Source: Brachypodius melanocephalos (lineage: Eukaryota > Chordata > Aves > Passeriformes > Pycnonotidae). From it: a DNA stretch of 64,000 nucleotides. Under the pieces are notes generated by a model. That model saw only the letters and a program-made list of their open reading frames with translations. It was not told where the DNA came from and did not search any database. Location: the NCBI GenBank assembly GCA_013398615.1, contig VZSR01003049.1, forward strand, positions 1,348,979-1,412,978, given 5' to 3'. Positions 25,001 through 35,400 of this stretch are shown one piece after another. The position numbers were made by a program, and so were the translations under genes. How positions within the stretch are numbered: the first letter of the stretch is position 1; each line of letters starts with the position of its first letter.

Positions 25001-26007
25001 CTCATAATGATCAGTTTGTAGTCTCTCTCTGCGAGCAGAATGCATCCAGAGTCTGGCGACTGGCTACAGGACATAGAGTTTGCAATATTTTAGTTGCCTT
25101 AGAGAATGCATTTATAACAACTGCAAATACATTTGTAGTTGGAATGGCAAAGAACAAAGTGTTGGCAGTGAGTCTCTGGACAGGCAGTATCACAAAGAAG
25201 TTTTGCTGTGATGATGGTGCAAGCATTGTGGATATTAAGTTGATACCAGACTGTCCAGATATTATAGTATTTATAACATCTACTGAAACTGTGAATATCT
25301 GGAGCCTAACAGAGGAAGTCATCTGCAGACGTGTGCAATTGCCTACCAATTTCTTAAAAAAATTGGAAGACTTTGAAATATCTCCAAATGGGAAGCTAGG
25401 AATTATAACCCGTGGTGATGAGAACATCAATGTGCTTGATTTATACAGCGGAAAGCTTCGTGTGGTTCATGCTCCGGGTGTCATTTGGCGGCAGAGGCTG
25501 TCTCGTGATGGGCGCTATCTGGTGTACATTTGTTGTCGTGGGGAAGAAGATGATGACAATGGTGCAGTATCTAGTTTAATTGTAATGAGGCTAGCAGATG
25601 GCAAAAACATCGGTGCCTGTTCTCTTTATAAAACTCCCACTTTTCTTGCACTCTCACAGAGACATTTAAACATTATTATTGGATTTGATGACGGAAGTAT
25701 AGGTACTTACACTGTAGTGGATCGAGTTGATGCTGCACTGAAAATCAAAATTGCTACTTCAAACAGCCGTCAGATTTTCAACAACACAACACAAGTGATT
25801 AGGCCAAAGTGTCACAATTATAGTTTCAAAGTGACTGCAGACTGCATTTGGAGGGAATCAACAGAAGTATTTGCAAGGGATAGCCCCATTACAGTCACAG
25901 AGGCTGAGGTGAGTGAATCAACACCAACCAAAAGACACAGCTACTGCTATGAGAAAGTGTGCTCAGCCATTGATTGCAGAGGACACGGTTACGCGTCTGA
26001 CAACTGA
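22072..26007 (+). CDS. NWD2: NWD2 terminal coding exon: rest of NACHT plus WD-repeat array (~residues 434-1743)
   Basis: A single 3,936-bp open exon encodes 1,311 residues and ends with TGA at 26005-26007. It starts AYSWLQEEMGPDSDPVVVI. A Walker B-like hydrophobic strand with acidic residue, LVIIFDALEQ, lies near 22300-22329 (~residue 514). A conserved helical region follows, including VHESIEQLFWSLE and LGYITMSKSGLSEMELEDIL. From about residue 950 a long WD40-type array is marked by repeating tryptophan strands: STWDVETR, SVWNTEE, FVWRRDTG, SIWDIDI, HKWNFSTG, YVWHTVSG, RVWRLATG and NIWSLTEE. The C-terminus (CYEKVCSAIDCRGHGYASDN) matches NWD2. There is no frameshift or premature stop. WD repeats typically form beta-propellers for protein binding; in STAND proteins they often act as sensor or autoinhibitory modules. 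That role is inferred here from the family. Confidence 0.97.
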   Translation, partial: AYSWLQEEMGPDSDPVVVIRFLGSTETSTDLKNILQSICEQLAVNYRCLVQSYPKKIHDLRDLFINLLNESSFHRPLVIIFDALEQLTDSDDGRKLWWLPIHLPRSVRIILSTLPNKHGILQKLRCLIHEESNYIELTARDRKMCSQVLKHQLLRVKRKVTSGQQIYVNEAFSKCTLPMFVNLTFREVRHWRSHKDVDETSLCVTVHESIEQLFWSLENRCGSRLLSRALGYITMSKSGLSEMELEDILALDNSVMYELNERVRESNPLRIPYIYIARLKEGLQGYLIERQVKNVTLLLWANRHLQLIAQKLYLHNEEDLREMHTVMAEYFLGVWSGGRRKPFYSNDQYLSGCPDHGSRGLNEDEKHCMDQAAFDRQAPDQPWVFQCNPLEPDIFFINHRKMTELIHHLTRCGRTDDLLYGVIMNFSWLYTMIRIGQFDKALSDIELAYTYSQEKELKFLASTLRSIKFKVVKYPGSLSAELQQRLLPVVSSLPKLRHLLLECDKDGPKYCSIVPLHSSMDVTYSPERLPLSSSCMHVTEILPTFNPSTIIAALENGSISTWDVETRQLLRQITTAPSVILGMKLTSDEKYLVVATTNNTLLIYDNINSCLLSEVEIKGSKHCGIAGDSSFINGFTLSVNHALAWLEASKDVTVIDLLYGWPLYHFHCWYEVTCVQCSPDGVYAFCGQYLNTTTIFHLGSGEKLTTVTSEFSSGFVKFLLILDTAQEMVMVDSEGSLSVWNTEEIAKPQLTDDFDCRREDSEVVSIELSEDQSAILICKALSLELLDTHVWKVAEKFRAKHNERFISAVLSKNGNCIIASIENTSAIFVWRRDTGQCMASLQEISGTIVRLIKSNHHNMLLSLSTSGVLSIWDIDIITAMSNIDKSGKPIQRLVLPARGELIYTLDGSDSVHKWNFSTGFIEAVFKHEGIVENCVLTSSGEIMVTSDDKCSQYVWHTVSGENIFRINGQKISELMITHNDQFVVSLCEQNASRVWRLATGHRVCNILVALENAFITTANTFVVGMAKNKVLAVSLWTGSITKKFCCDDGASIVDIKLIPDCPDIIVFITSTETVNIWSLTEEVICRRVQLPTNFLKKLEDFEISPNGKLGIITRGDENINVLDLYSGKLRVVHAPGVIWRQRLSRDGRYLVYICCRGEEDDDNGAVSSLIVMRLADGKNIGACSLYKTPTFLALSQRHLNIIIGFDDGSIGTYTVVDRVDAALKIKIATSNSRQIFNNTTQVIRPKCHNYSFKVTADCIWRESTEVFARDSPITVTEAEVSESTPTKRHSYCYEKVCSAIDCRGHGYASDN

Positions 26008-27720
26008 GTAACCATCTGGATGAGCTTATATGAATAGTACACTTGCTTAGGTATGTCTCCTGAATTCATGTAAAAATCAGTGTGTTTCTTGGAAGACAGA
26101 TAGAAACAGCAGAGGGCAGACCAGCTGTTTTTTCCTGTCTTAGATTTCTGTAAACACATAAGCAAACATAAAGCAAATGGGCTGCAGGGGTTTTTTTTAA
26201 ATTTCGGAATACAAGGTTGAGTCCAGAATTTCACCAGGGCCTTGATTAAAAATTTCTAGCAATACTATCAAAATTGTTATGCTATTACAGAAGTTAGGTG
26301 ATTATACCTGTGGTTGACAGACTGTTTTAACTAGAACTAAAGCTCTAAGTGGTTGGTGAGAAGTCAGACCACTATTTTATATTCCAAGTCACCTAGATGG
26401 GTCTATAGCTAACAGTCAACTTTATACCCACTTGCAAAAATGTGTTCTTCTGCTTGATGGTGCAATGACAAGATGTCACCTGCCAACCTGGAACACTTGA
26501 TACATTCCATAATCATTTTAAAAATACCTACTTTTATTTTTTCTTTTTAATTGGGATTAATCTTTGGGCTGAAAGGAGTAGGTGCCAGTCAGCTGCTAAC
26601 ATGTCAACATGTGAGGCAACAAGTATTTGTTCGCCTTAATGAACAGTTTGAAAGCTTTTTTTTTAAATTGCATGCAGGGATTTCAGGTTTCTGTATTGTG
26701 ATAAAAATTATTAAAGTCTTGCATTTTAAAGGAAGTATAGGGATTGGGGTTTTATTTTTGGTTTGGGGAAAAGTTTTGTCTTCATAGTAAGTATTAGTAC
26801 AGGTCGTAATGAAAATATTTCAAAGAGAAGGGGCGTTACTGATGAACACTTAAAGACATTAATTTATTTATGTTAAAAGGTTGCTGTCCATTTTGTTGTA
26901 AGAAAGTCTAAAGTATCTCCTATGTCTCCAAAGTAATCCTGGTAGTTTTCAGACATGCCATGTATTAGTCCTTATAACATTTGCCTTAGTATTGTTTCTG
27001 TTCTTTCCCATTATAAATACAGATCAAATGACCAAACACTCTGGGACTGTTTGTGTATCTGCTGAAATATTTCACTAAATGTAAAGACTGTCCAGAAGTC
27101 CTTTCCTAGTCCAGTTTGTAATGGGTTTTTCTTACTCTCACATACATACAAGCTTCACTTTCTGCTTTAGAAACTGTTATGAGCCTTTTGTACAGTTTTA
27201 TCAGTTTCAAGGCAGAAATCGTGAAATAATGAAATATGCTGTGGAAAAAAAATTACATTTTCCTAAGTAAAAATATATACTGGACAACATCTGAAAGGAT
27301 AAGAAAATTTTCCCCTACTTGCATATCTTAAAGATGGCACACCCATGGAAATATTTTCAAATTATTTAAACAGAATAATCTTATTGTTAAAATCAGAATT
27401 CCATGTCACAAATTTCCAAGAGATGAATGCTAAGCTAGAATTTAATGTAGTGTGTGAATGTTCAATGTACAAGCCAATATAGTATATTAAGTGACTTGAA
27501 TGATTTTTCCTAACTGGTTTGCAACAATAGATCATATTGAATGTTTTTATGTAAACTTTGTATTGTTGGGAAAACCTACCCAATCAGAGATTTATATTTT
27601 CATAAATGTCAAATTTAGTTAAATTTTGTTACAGAGTTGTTAAATTAGAAATCTATTGCAGTCTTCAAACAAATATACAGTCTTGTGTATGCATTGTTTG
27701 TACTAATAAACTATGGAAGC
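26008..27720 (+). other. NWD2: NWD2 3' UTR
   Basis: AT-rich sequence after the stop codon, without introns or coding potential. It has several ATTTA-type stretches and T runs. A weaker ATTAAA hexamer at 26710-26715 could give a shorter isoform. The main end is placed just after the AATAAA at 27705-27710; the cleavage position is inferred to within about 15 bases. Confidence 0.7.
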
Positions 27721-27735
27721 AGACTTGTGTGTGGC
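27705..27735 (+). promoter_or_regulatory. NWD2: NWD2 poly(A) signal with GU-rich downstream element
   Basis: A canonical AATAAA lies at 27705-27710 and a TTGTGTGTGG element follows at about 27725-27734. The ~15-base spacing is typical for cleavage and polyadenylation. It is the first AATAAA seen after the NWD2 stop codon. Confidence 0.75.
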
Positions 27736-30700
27736 CCCTAATTTCATGGAAAATTCACTCTGGCAGAGGGACATGTGGCCTTTGCAGCTTCCTTTGCCCT
27801 GTACATAAATAATTTTTAAGGACAGTACCGAAAACGAAAAATTCCTGTATTTTTCCCGTTGCAGCTAACTAAATCAACCATTCGAAATACAGTGAGATTT
27901 GCAAAAAAAACCCAAAACCACCATGCTTAGATGATGTTTATGACTAGATTACATACTGACAGTATGCAAATCAACAAACATGAAGGCTTTTGTGACCAAC
28001 TCAGCAAAAAGCACAAAAAAAGAGGACCTGAAACCCCACTCCCATTCAGACCTGTGAAGCCATGGGAAGAAGCTGTGGGCACCACAGTTCCCAAGATCCT
28101 GTCCCAATCGTAGGCGGCTTCCACCTTCCTTCAAACGCGGCGCATGACTTGTGCATTTTGGCCCTGAACTCTGCATCCATAACCTGTGTAATATTGGAAA
28201 GTTAGTTCTTTCATTATCTTGGAAGAGTAAAATACAACCTCTACCTGCCAGGAGAGTGGCTGCTTTTGGGTATTAATGGAGTATAATATTATCACAGAAC
28301 CACAGAATAATATTCTGAGTTGGAAGGGACCCCCATGGATCATCAAGCGCAACTCTTAGCCTTGCACAGGACACCCCCAAGAATCACACCTTGTACTTAA
28401 CCTATCTCATCCAGCTTGCCAGCTTTCTGAATCAATTTCTCAGGGGTCAGATTCCTCACGTTGAGCCTATACAGCAGACATAGGGTTCTGAATGGCTTCA
28501 GACTGCTGATACTTGCTACTGCCACGAGTGACTGCTCCACAGCCCTTCACAAATCTGTCCCCAGGTATGTGTATCTAGTGGTACTGAGACAAAGTATTTT
28601 CTCCAATAATGAGCCATCCAAATACCAAGTGCTGTTCTTACTCCTACATAGGAATAGTGCAATTTACCTTTTGTTAAGAAACACTCTTAACATCTCTAGA
28701 ATCTTTGCATCTGTAGAACAAAACTTTCATTTATCTTTATTAGATAAAGTGCATCTATAAACAAGCTCAGATGGGGTCTGTATTTTCTGACACAGAAGAT
28801 TCTAGGAACAGGCTGTAGCTGCAAGAAAGCTTTAACAGGGAATTAGCCGGAAATTCTTTGGCAGACAAAGGTAAGCCGGAGGTCAGCTAGAAAAAATATT
28901 TTTATCAGTCATTTCCTTTGCACCACAGCTGGGGAATGCATGGCCCGTGACTTCATTTCAAACAGCCTGTGGCCATTTGACTTTTTTTCACATTATCATC
29001 AGATAACATCAAAATGTGGGTTAACGTGTAGCCTGGAAAAGTTTGCATTCAGAAGGCATTCAGGCTTCAGTAGCTCCCCAGCCCTGATCTCTCCATGATC
29101 CACACTCAAGCCCTCTACCTGCGCAAACAGAAGTTTTAGCCATTTTGCAATGAGAATTTAAAGCAAATATTCATTGCTGAAATGATGTTTGTATGAAGAG
29201 GGGACTGTTTCAGCTTAAAATCCTGAGAGTTTGTGCTTTGACAAAAACTATAAATTTGTCTGTATGATACGTCATAAAATGGCTCCTCTGGGGTACTTCC
29301 ATAAAGCTTTTAACATCAATTTGTAAGGTTTCATTTTGTTGTTTAATATTTAAAAATACCTGTTTTAATGTAAATATTAAGACTGCAAAAGGACAGACTT
29401 CTGAAATCTATTTTTGTTTCTTCTAATTTCTTTTTCTAATCTATTTTTATTTCTTTTTCATACCTTTTTAATGCACTTTTTAATATAATCATAAAACTGA
29501 TGATGTAGTCATCCAAGTGTGAACTAGGGCCTCTGGATAGGTTTCATTAACAATGGTCTGTTACTAAGAATAATTTTAAAGTATTTATACTACAAACATA
29601 ACGTACTTCAGGTTCTTGTAGCCTTTTATGGACATTACTCAATATTTCTTCCTAGATCACCACATGGCTGCAGGCAGACCAGTGAGCTACATTTTTTCCT
29701 GTGGTTTACCAACTGGTTACAGAACACCATTCCTTGCATTTTGGAGATAGTCTCCTGACTTTTATGACACAAACTGATGCTCTCAGTATAGGTCTAATCC
29801 ATAATCTCAATTTCAACACGAAGGTCAAAGGCTGCAGGAATAGTTATCATGATCCTTCCCAAGGCAGGATGAGGCATTTTATCATGTATTTCTCCAGAAG
29901 GGGCTGTTTGAACCATCACCCTTCTGTGAAAAAGGGTGTTTCACTATCAAGGACAAACTATACAGTGCTCAATTCACTTGAAAACAGAGGGCGATAAGCA
30001 GGAGAGTGTGAGGGAATGTTTCCAGTCCAGTATAACATGCTTGTAAAATCACACATTTCCCCAAGTGACTGTTAAAATCTGCCCCGGCCAAGCTCTTCTC
30101 CCTGCCTCTGCTGTCCTGTCATCCTAGACCTTTGCTGCCCCTGCTTGCCAGGGTGGGTAAAGCTCCCATCTCGACTCAGCAAAGTCCCTGATGTGTTCCC
30201 AGTCATGGAACACTCTCCATTTGCAGCACCTGCTCTTTCGGTGGTAGCTCACTGGTCTCCTCTCCAGCCTCAGCAGGGAATATACAAAAATGGATTTAAG
30301 GCGTGTTCACATGTTCCCACTGTCAGAGCTTTCACCACATAATACTGTATAAATAAAATCATCTGCCTGCTCTCCTACTACATCTCTGATTACACATGCA
30401 TTTCAGTGCATGTGAGAAAGCTTCTAGACTAAAATAGATCTAGTTAGCATATTTAAAGTGTAATACACAGAATTGCAAGATGAGAGATGAAACAAAAATC
30501 CAGACATGCTGCAGCACACATGAAAACAGAACATCCCCAAAGCAACTGGATAGTTTGCTGCCATTTGTCTACATTATCCCGTTTCTTGCTAGTAAATTGC
30601 CCAGCACTTCCCACTGAATTATCACATTGACAATCGCATATGAAGTCATAAAGTTAGCCTTTTAGGCTGCAATTTATTGAGGCAGCCTTCTATCTCAGTA

Positions 30701-31690
30701 GGAACATTCTCCAGAAAACCTCAGCCGAAACAGTCGACTAAGGTTCCAGAATGAGATTAGAAGGAAAGGAGGGGTTTTGAAGGCTGAATGTCTCAACTAC
30801 TTTTCCTTTGAAGAATTGTCACACCCGAATTTTTGAACAAGCACTGTGGATTGGTGAGACAAGTGATCATTTCCTGCAGGACACATCTGTGAAAACCTGG
30901 CAGGCAATCAATCCAAAAAGATCCCAGCAGAGCAGTTCGCACAAACTCACAGAAAAGGTTTCTGGAGCACAATACGGTTGGTTCTGCAGGGCCTGGGGCA
31001 GAACTCTACTACAACAGAAATACCGCGTGTTGGTTTGAGAAATCCCAGGAATGAACAGCCTGTGGAACAACAAAAAATACAGCAGCCATGGAAGGGGTCT
31101 GAAAAGGATGCCAAGCATCAGGAGAAGGGGGAAGGCAGACTCACTGTGCTTTGAGTGGCCTTCTGGCTTATAACGCAGCTTTTGGACTGGGACATTTCTC
31201 GGCCTGTTAGCCCACCCCACTAGCCCAGCAGCCACAATTACAATGGCAAAATACCACAGGCAAAATACCGCAGAGCTGGCCACGGGGTGACCTGGGGCTC
31301 GGCAGGGCCATAAACCAGGTCCTGTGCACAGGGCTGCTCATAGCTGCAGATCCACGCTGCAGAGGTAGCTCTAAAGTGTCTTCATCTCCCACCTCCCTCA
31401 CCTCCTCTCACATCTTGGGGATATGTTAGGCTGGCAATTCTTTATTTACTGACCAAAGAGCCTTTGGAGAGTTCTGTGAAAATTTTGTACTAAGAAACTT
31501 CCTGGTACTTGAAGTCCATTTTCAGCTAAAACTAATCGTTTGCAGGAGAAAAATATTTAAAATGTGACAAAGACCTGTTGCAGAGCTTTGCAGCACGCTA
31601 GCTCATAGACTGCAAGTGATGCTTGGTCTTCACGTTATGACACAGTTGTCTGCTTAAAATAAGAATATCTAAAGCAGCTTTTATTAATTT
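27736..31690. other. intergenic, no gene recognised
   Basis: Apart from one CR1 fragment at 28291-28400 I see nothing nameable here. A small CpG-richer patch lies near 28108-28143. Overlapping open frames at 30808-31283 on both strands have no recognisable domains, and nothing marks either as coding. Confidence 0.65.
28291..28400 (-). mobile_element. CR1 LINE 3' fragment
   Basis: It begins with ATCACAGAACCACAGAAT and continues TTGGAAGGGACC, the reverse complement of the CR1 3' end. The inserted element therefore runs on the minus strand. It includes the CACCCCCAAGAATCACACC-like segment of CR1 3' UTRs. The right-hand limit is not clear. Confidence 0.85.
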
Positions 31691-31694
31691 CTTT

Positions 31695-31935
31695 GCTGGC
31701 ACATGACGTTTCGCCCCTGTGTGTGCCGGCTCCTGCAGCGGGAGGCGCAGCTGAGTCCCTGCTCCCGGGCACGGGACCTGCCTGCCCCAGCCCGCTGCTG
31801 ACGTGAGTTTGACAGTCTCGGGTTCAGCTCGCTGCAGAAGTACAGCAGGGCAAACCAAGCCCCTGGTGATTTTTTAAATCCAGCACTCTCGTTCTACAGG
31901 GAAAGTGAGGATGCAATCCCTGCAAGGCGCGGAGG
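31695..31935. promoter_or_regulatory. small CpG/GC-rich pocket with CRE-like site
   Basis: About 240 bp has clearly raised GC and CpG against an AT-rich background (for example GCGGGAGGCGCAGC and CTCCCGGGCACGGG). A TGACGTGA CRE-like octamer lies at 31799-31806. A second TGACGTGA is at 32398-32405, and an RFX/X-box-like ATTGCCAGGCAAC is at 32476-32488. It could be a promoter or enhancer about 4 kb downstream of NWD2. No transcript can be assigned. Confidence 0.3.
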
Positions 31936-32038
31936 CAACTTTAAATCCAGCATTGTTTAGAGTGAGAACAGCACGCCTACTCAGTACCGCAGCCAAACTT
32001 CATAAAGTGCATATAAGCTTCATATAAGTGAGGCTTAA

Positions 32039-32083
32039 CACACACACACAGAAGAAGGAAAAAAAAAAAAAAAAAAAAAAAAA
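32039..32083 (+). repeat. (CA)n followed by A25 run
   Basis: Six CA units are followed by AGAAGAAGG and then 25 uninterrupted A at 32059-32083. It is most simply a compound microsatellite. A retroposed poly(A) tail is less likely because no processed coding sequence precedes it. Confidence 0.85.
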
Positions 32084-32499
32084 GAGGATTTAGTTGTACT
32101 ATCGAGAAGACTTTGTTAGCCCTGCTTTGCACCCCCCAGCTGCGACACAGGCAGTTAGGTGATGCAATCTTAGCGCCAGTTCTTTCCAGGAGGCTTGTTT
32201 TACAGTTTCCAGGTACATCGACATATGTTAAAGATCACACATGACCCAGGCGCTTGCCTAAATTAAACCTCTTCCCCTGCACAAGGAAAACTCTCTCAAC
32301 TGGTTGTGGCAATAGAATATCTTTCATATCAATTCTGGAAACACCACACTCAAATCAAAATGACTCCAGGAAAGTCGGCAGCTTTCACAGGTAAATGTGA
32401 CGTGATGCCTGCAAATACACCTCAGAGCTAAATTTCTCTTTAGAGAATCACACAAAACAGGAGGGAATAAATGTCATTGCCAGGCAACATGTAACAGAA

Positions 32500-35400
32500 G
32501 AACTTTCTGCCAAATCCCTCCAGCACTGTTTGTGATATGGGGAGATTTAATTTTAAGAATATGCAACTGGCAGTATGAATACACTGAGAGGCTCAGGCTT
32601 TGTTGTGGTCGTTGTGACTGTCCCGGAGGAAAGGAATTACTTGGCACGTGTTCTTCAGCTTCTCCTTTTTTTAACCCTGGCCATAAAACGGTGAGTTCTA
32701 TCAGGTTTTTCTCCAGCTTGCGTGTAAAGGGTTACAGATTCTAGGAAGTATTAAATGCAAACTTTAAAGGATTTTATTTTCATCTACAGTCACATGATGC
32801 CTTAATACCCAATGACACTAACTACAGTGTCTCATTAAGAGGTCATGCAAACTCCCAAGCTAAACAAGGCATTCTTACATATTTAACATTCAAATGCAGA
32901 AGCCAAGCTAAGCCATGGAAGATTGTAATCAGGAAAAGCTACACTTCCTGATCCACACAAAAGCTACAGGTAGGAAAAGTTCTTTTAAACTTGTAACATT
33001 GTGCTATCTAGAGAAACTGTTTACAGGGCATATTTTGTACTGTCTTTCTTTTCAACCTTTCAAAACAGTCTAAGAACATTATCCTGAAAATATCTGATCT
33101 CACTTGTTCTACCTGTTGTAGAGTCAGGATTGTTTTTACACTCAGAAATACAGTTGGCTCAGTGGAAATCCAAAGAAAACAATTTTTAAGCTGAACCTAT
33201 TTAAAAGGCAATGTTTTTAAAGATCTCTTAGTTATTAAAATAGTTGAGTTGGGAGTATGTGGGGTGAAGGAGGAGTTAATAGGTCTTTGATGTCTGAAAT
33301 GAAGGGATTTAGAACTCTTCTAACTTCCTTACATCGTGAATTGCACATTGTTTCAGTCACACTAATCCAAGTGTGTTTTAATGGATTTGGCTTGCTCAAT
33401 GATTTCAATGAACTTATGTGATTTCTAAATTCCTCTCATAGAATTTGGTACATTTAAAAATAAAATCTTACAAAAGCAAATGAAAGACAGATGGGGAGTT
33501 CTACAGCACAGTACTTCCATAAAAGCAGAATAAAATTGCAAAATACAGAGTAAGAGGAAAGTCAGTTAAAACCAATTTATTTAAATTGTGAATTTAAATT
33601 GCATTAAAGCATATCAGTTTTCACATGGAGTGATAAAGTTTCACTGACAGGAGTTAATTTTTTTTTACTTGTGCAGAAGGAGTTTTCAAGGCTACTACAG
33701 CATTAGCATTTTTATCACAGCGATCTTATTCTCATCACAATTTTTGTTAAACTGTAATTGTTTTCAAACAGTGTTCTAAATACTCAGTTTTTTAATACCT
33801 TTACAGGAATTTAGTTAAAGACTCCATTCTAGAGGGTTACAGATTTCAAATTTACTAAAAATCTCTAGTGCATTATAGATTGCCACATCCTGAGGATTCC
33901 CACTGCTCAAAAGAAGCAAGCAGTGTTTATTGGTTTGCGCCTACAGTGGTTGGGTGTTGATTGCCAGCAAGGTGATTTTTCCACAGTTCATTCTATAAAA
34001 GGCATCTCTTTTTCTTGTTTCCACATAATGCTAGGAGATACTAAAAAAAGTGGAGAATAATAATACCTGAAGTAACTTGCTTCAGATAAGCTCTCAACTT
34101 TCTTTGGGGGAAAACAGGGGGTTGTCATTACCAGTATTTAAAATAATTTTTAGCCCAAACAAGTTTATCAGTGGCACTTCAAAACACTGTCATTCACTTT
34201 CAGGGTTCCCATATTGAAATATAGTAGATCTCATGTTGAGGAGGACTAAGACCCGAGCACAGCCTAGATCAGCCTGAGCCATGAAGTATCTCTTTATCAA
34301 ATTCATTGTACCACCGTCCTGACAGAGTGGCTCCCAACGGTGTTGATGAGAGTGTAGCAATAAACCACTACACTTTAAAAGAACTGCTCCAATTTTAATA
34401 TAACTGACTTCTGAGCCTACATTATTTACAAAAATCTATTTAGAAACTGTTGTAGATAAGGAGCTTATTTGCTAAGCTACATTTATATCTCAGAGGAGTG
34501 AGAGGAACACCACAGCTCCCAAATAAACAGCCAACCCACAGGTTTCACTGAGAGGAACATTGCACTTGAAATATGAAAAGCAGCCTGCCATGGCCAGTCT
34601 CTTCTAAGAAATGTTTGTACAAGTTGCAGGTGTCATGGTAAGCCAGCTTAGTAGCTCGGTAGTTAAATTTGTTGAATATTAATTTCACAAAGTGTCTTTG
34701 TAGGGTGGAAGGTACAATGAACACTGATGTTAACTCTGTGACTGAAAAGACAGAGTGGCCACTGAAAGAGAGGGAGCTTTCCTTAACTCCTTTCCTAAAG
34801 AAAGGAATACAAATGAGGCACTTGCTGTCAAGCACTCTAGTAGTTCAGTTATCTTTTATGCCCAAAATTTTAGTGCAGAAATCTCTGGTGCTCTAATTAT
34901 TACCTTTTACTTTTTTCTGATGAAGCAAACCAACCTATTTTCTTGCCTTGTCACATCAATATAGATCCAAATGCAGTGTTGTTTCACAGGGAAGAAAAAT
35001 CAAATACTTCCTGCTCATAACCAAAAGAAGAGAGAGGTTCTTGGAAAATGAGATAATTGGAAACCTAAGGGAGAAATTTTCTCTGGAATTTTGGGGAAAG
35101 CCAAGCAAATATCAAAATCAAAACACTATCAGATGTTTAGAATCATTTTCTCTTTACCCCAAAGCTAAGACAAGCATTGATCAAAAGGCAATCCAGATCT
35201 TCCAGTTTGCAAATCTCAAGGAACTTGTACCACATTTAAGGCTAATATTGAAAGTCAACCTGATGATTTTTGCACAGCTCTAGGTATGTGGGAAGATAGA
35301 GCAAATCTTCAAGTGAAGGGAATCATGACTTCCTTCCTTGGAAAGCGTGGTTAAAAGTGGTTCACCAGGCAAGGCAAACATTTTTGAGTGTTGAGGCCCT

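Noticed and set aside
22764..25430. Many minus-strand and shifted open frames of 60-139 codons across the large NWD2 exon
   Set aside because: They are antisense or frame shadows of a strongly conserved coding exon. None has its own domain or signal.
30808..31283. Overlapping 76- and 138-codon ORFs on opposite strands
   Set aside because: No domain, no splice context and no recognised similarity. The hydrophobic minus-strand frame looks like chance.
32059..32083. Poly(A) tail of a processed pseudogene
   Set aside because: No processed coding sequence precedes it, and CR1-dominated bird genomes rarely make poly(A) retrocopies. A microsatellite is simpler.
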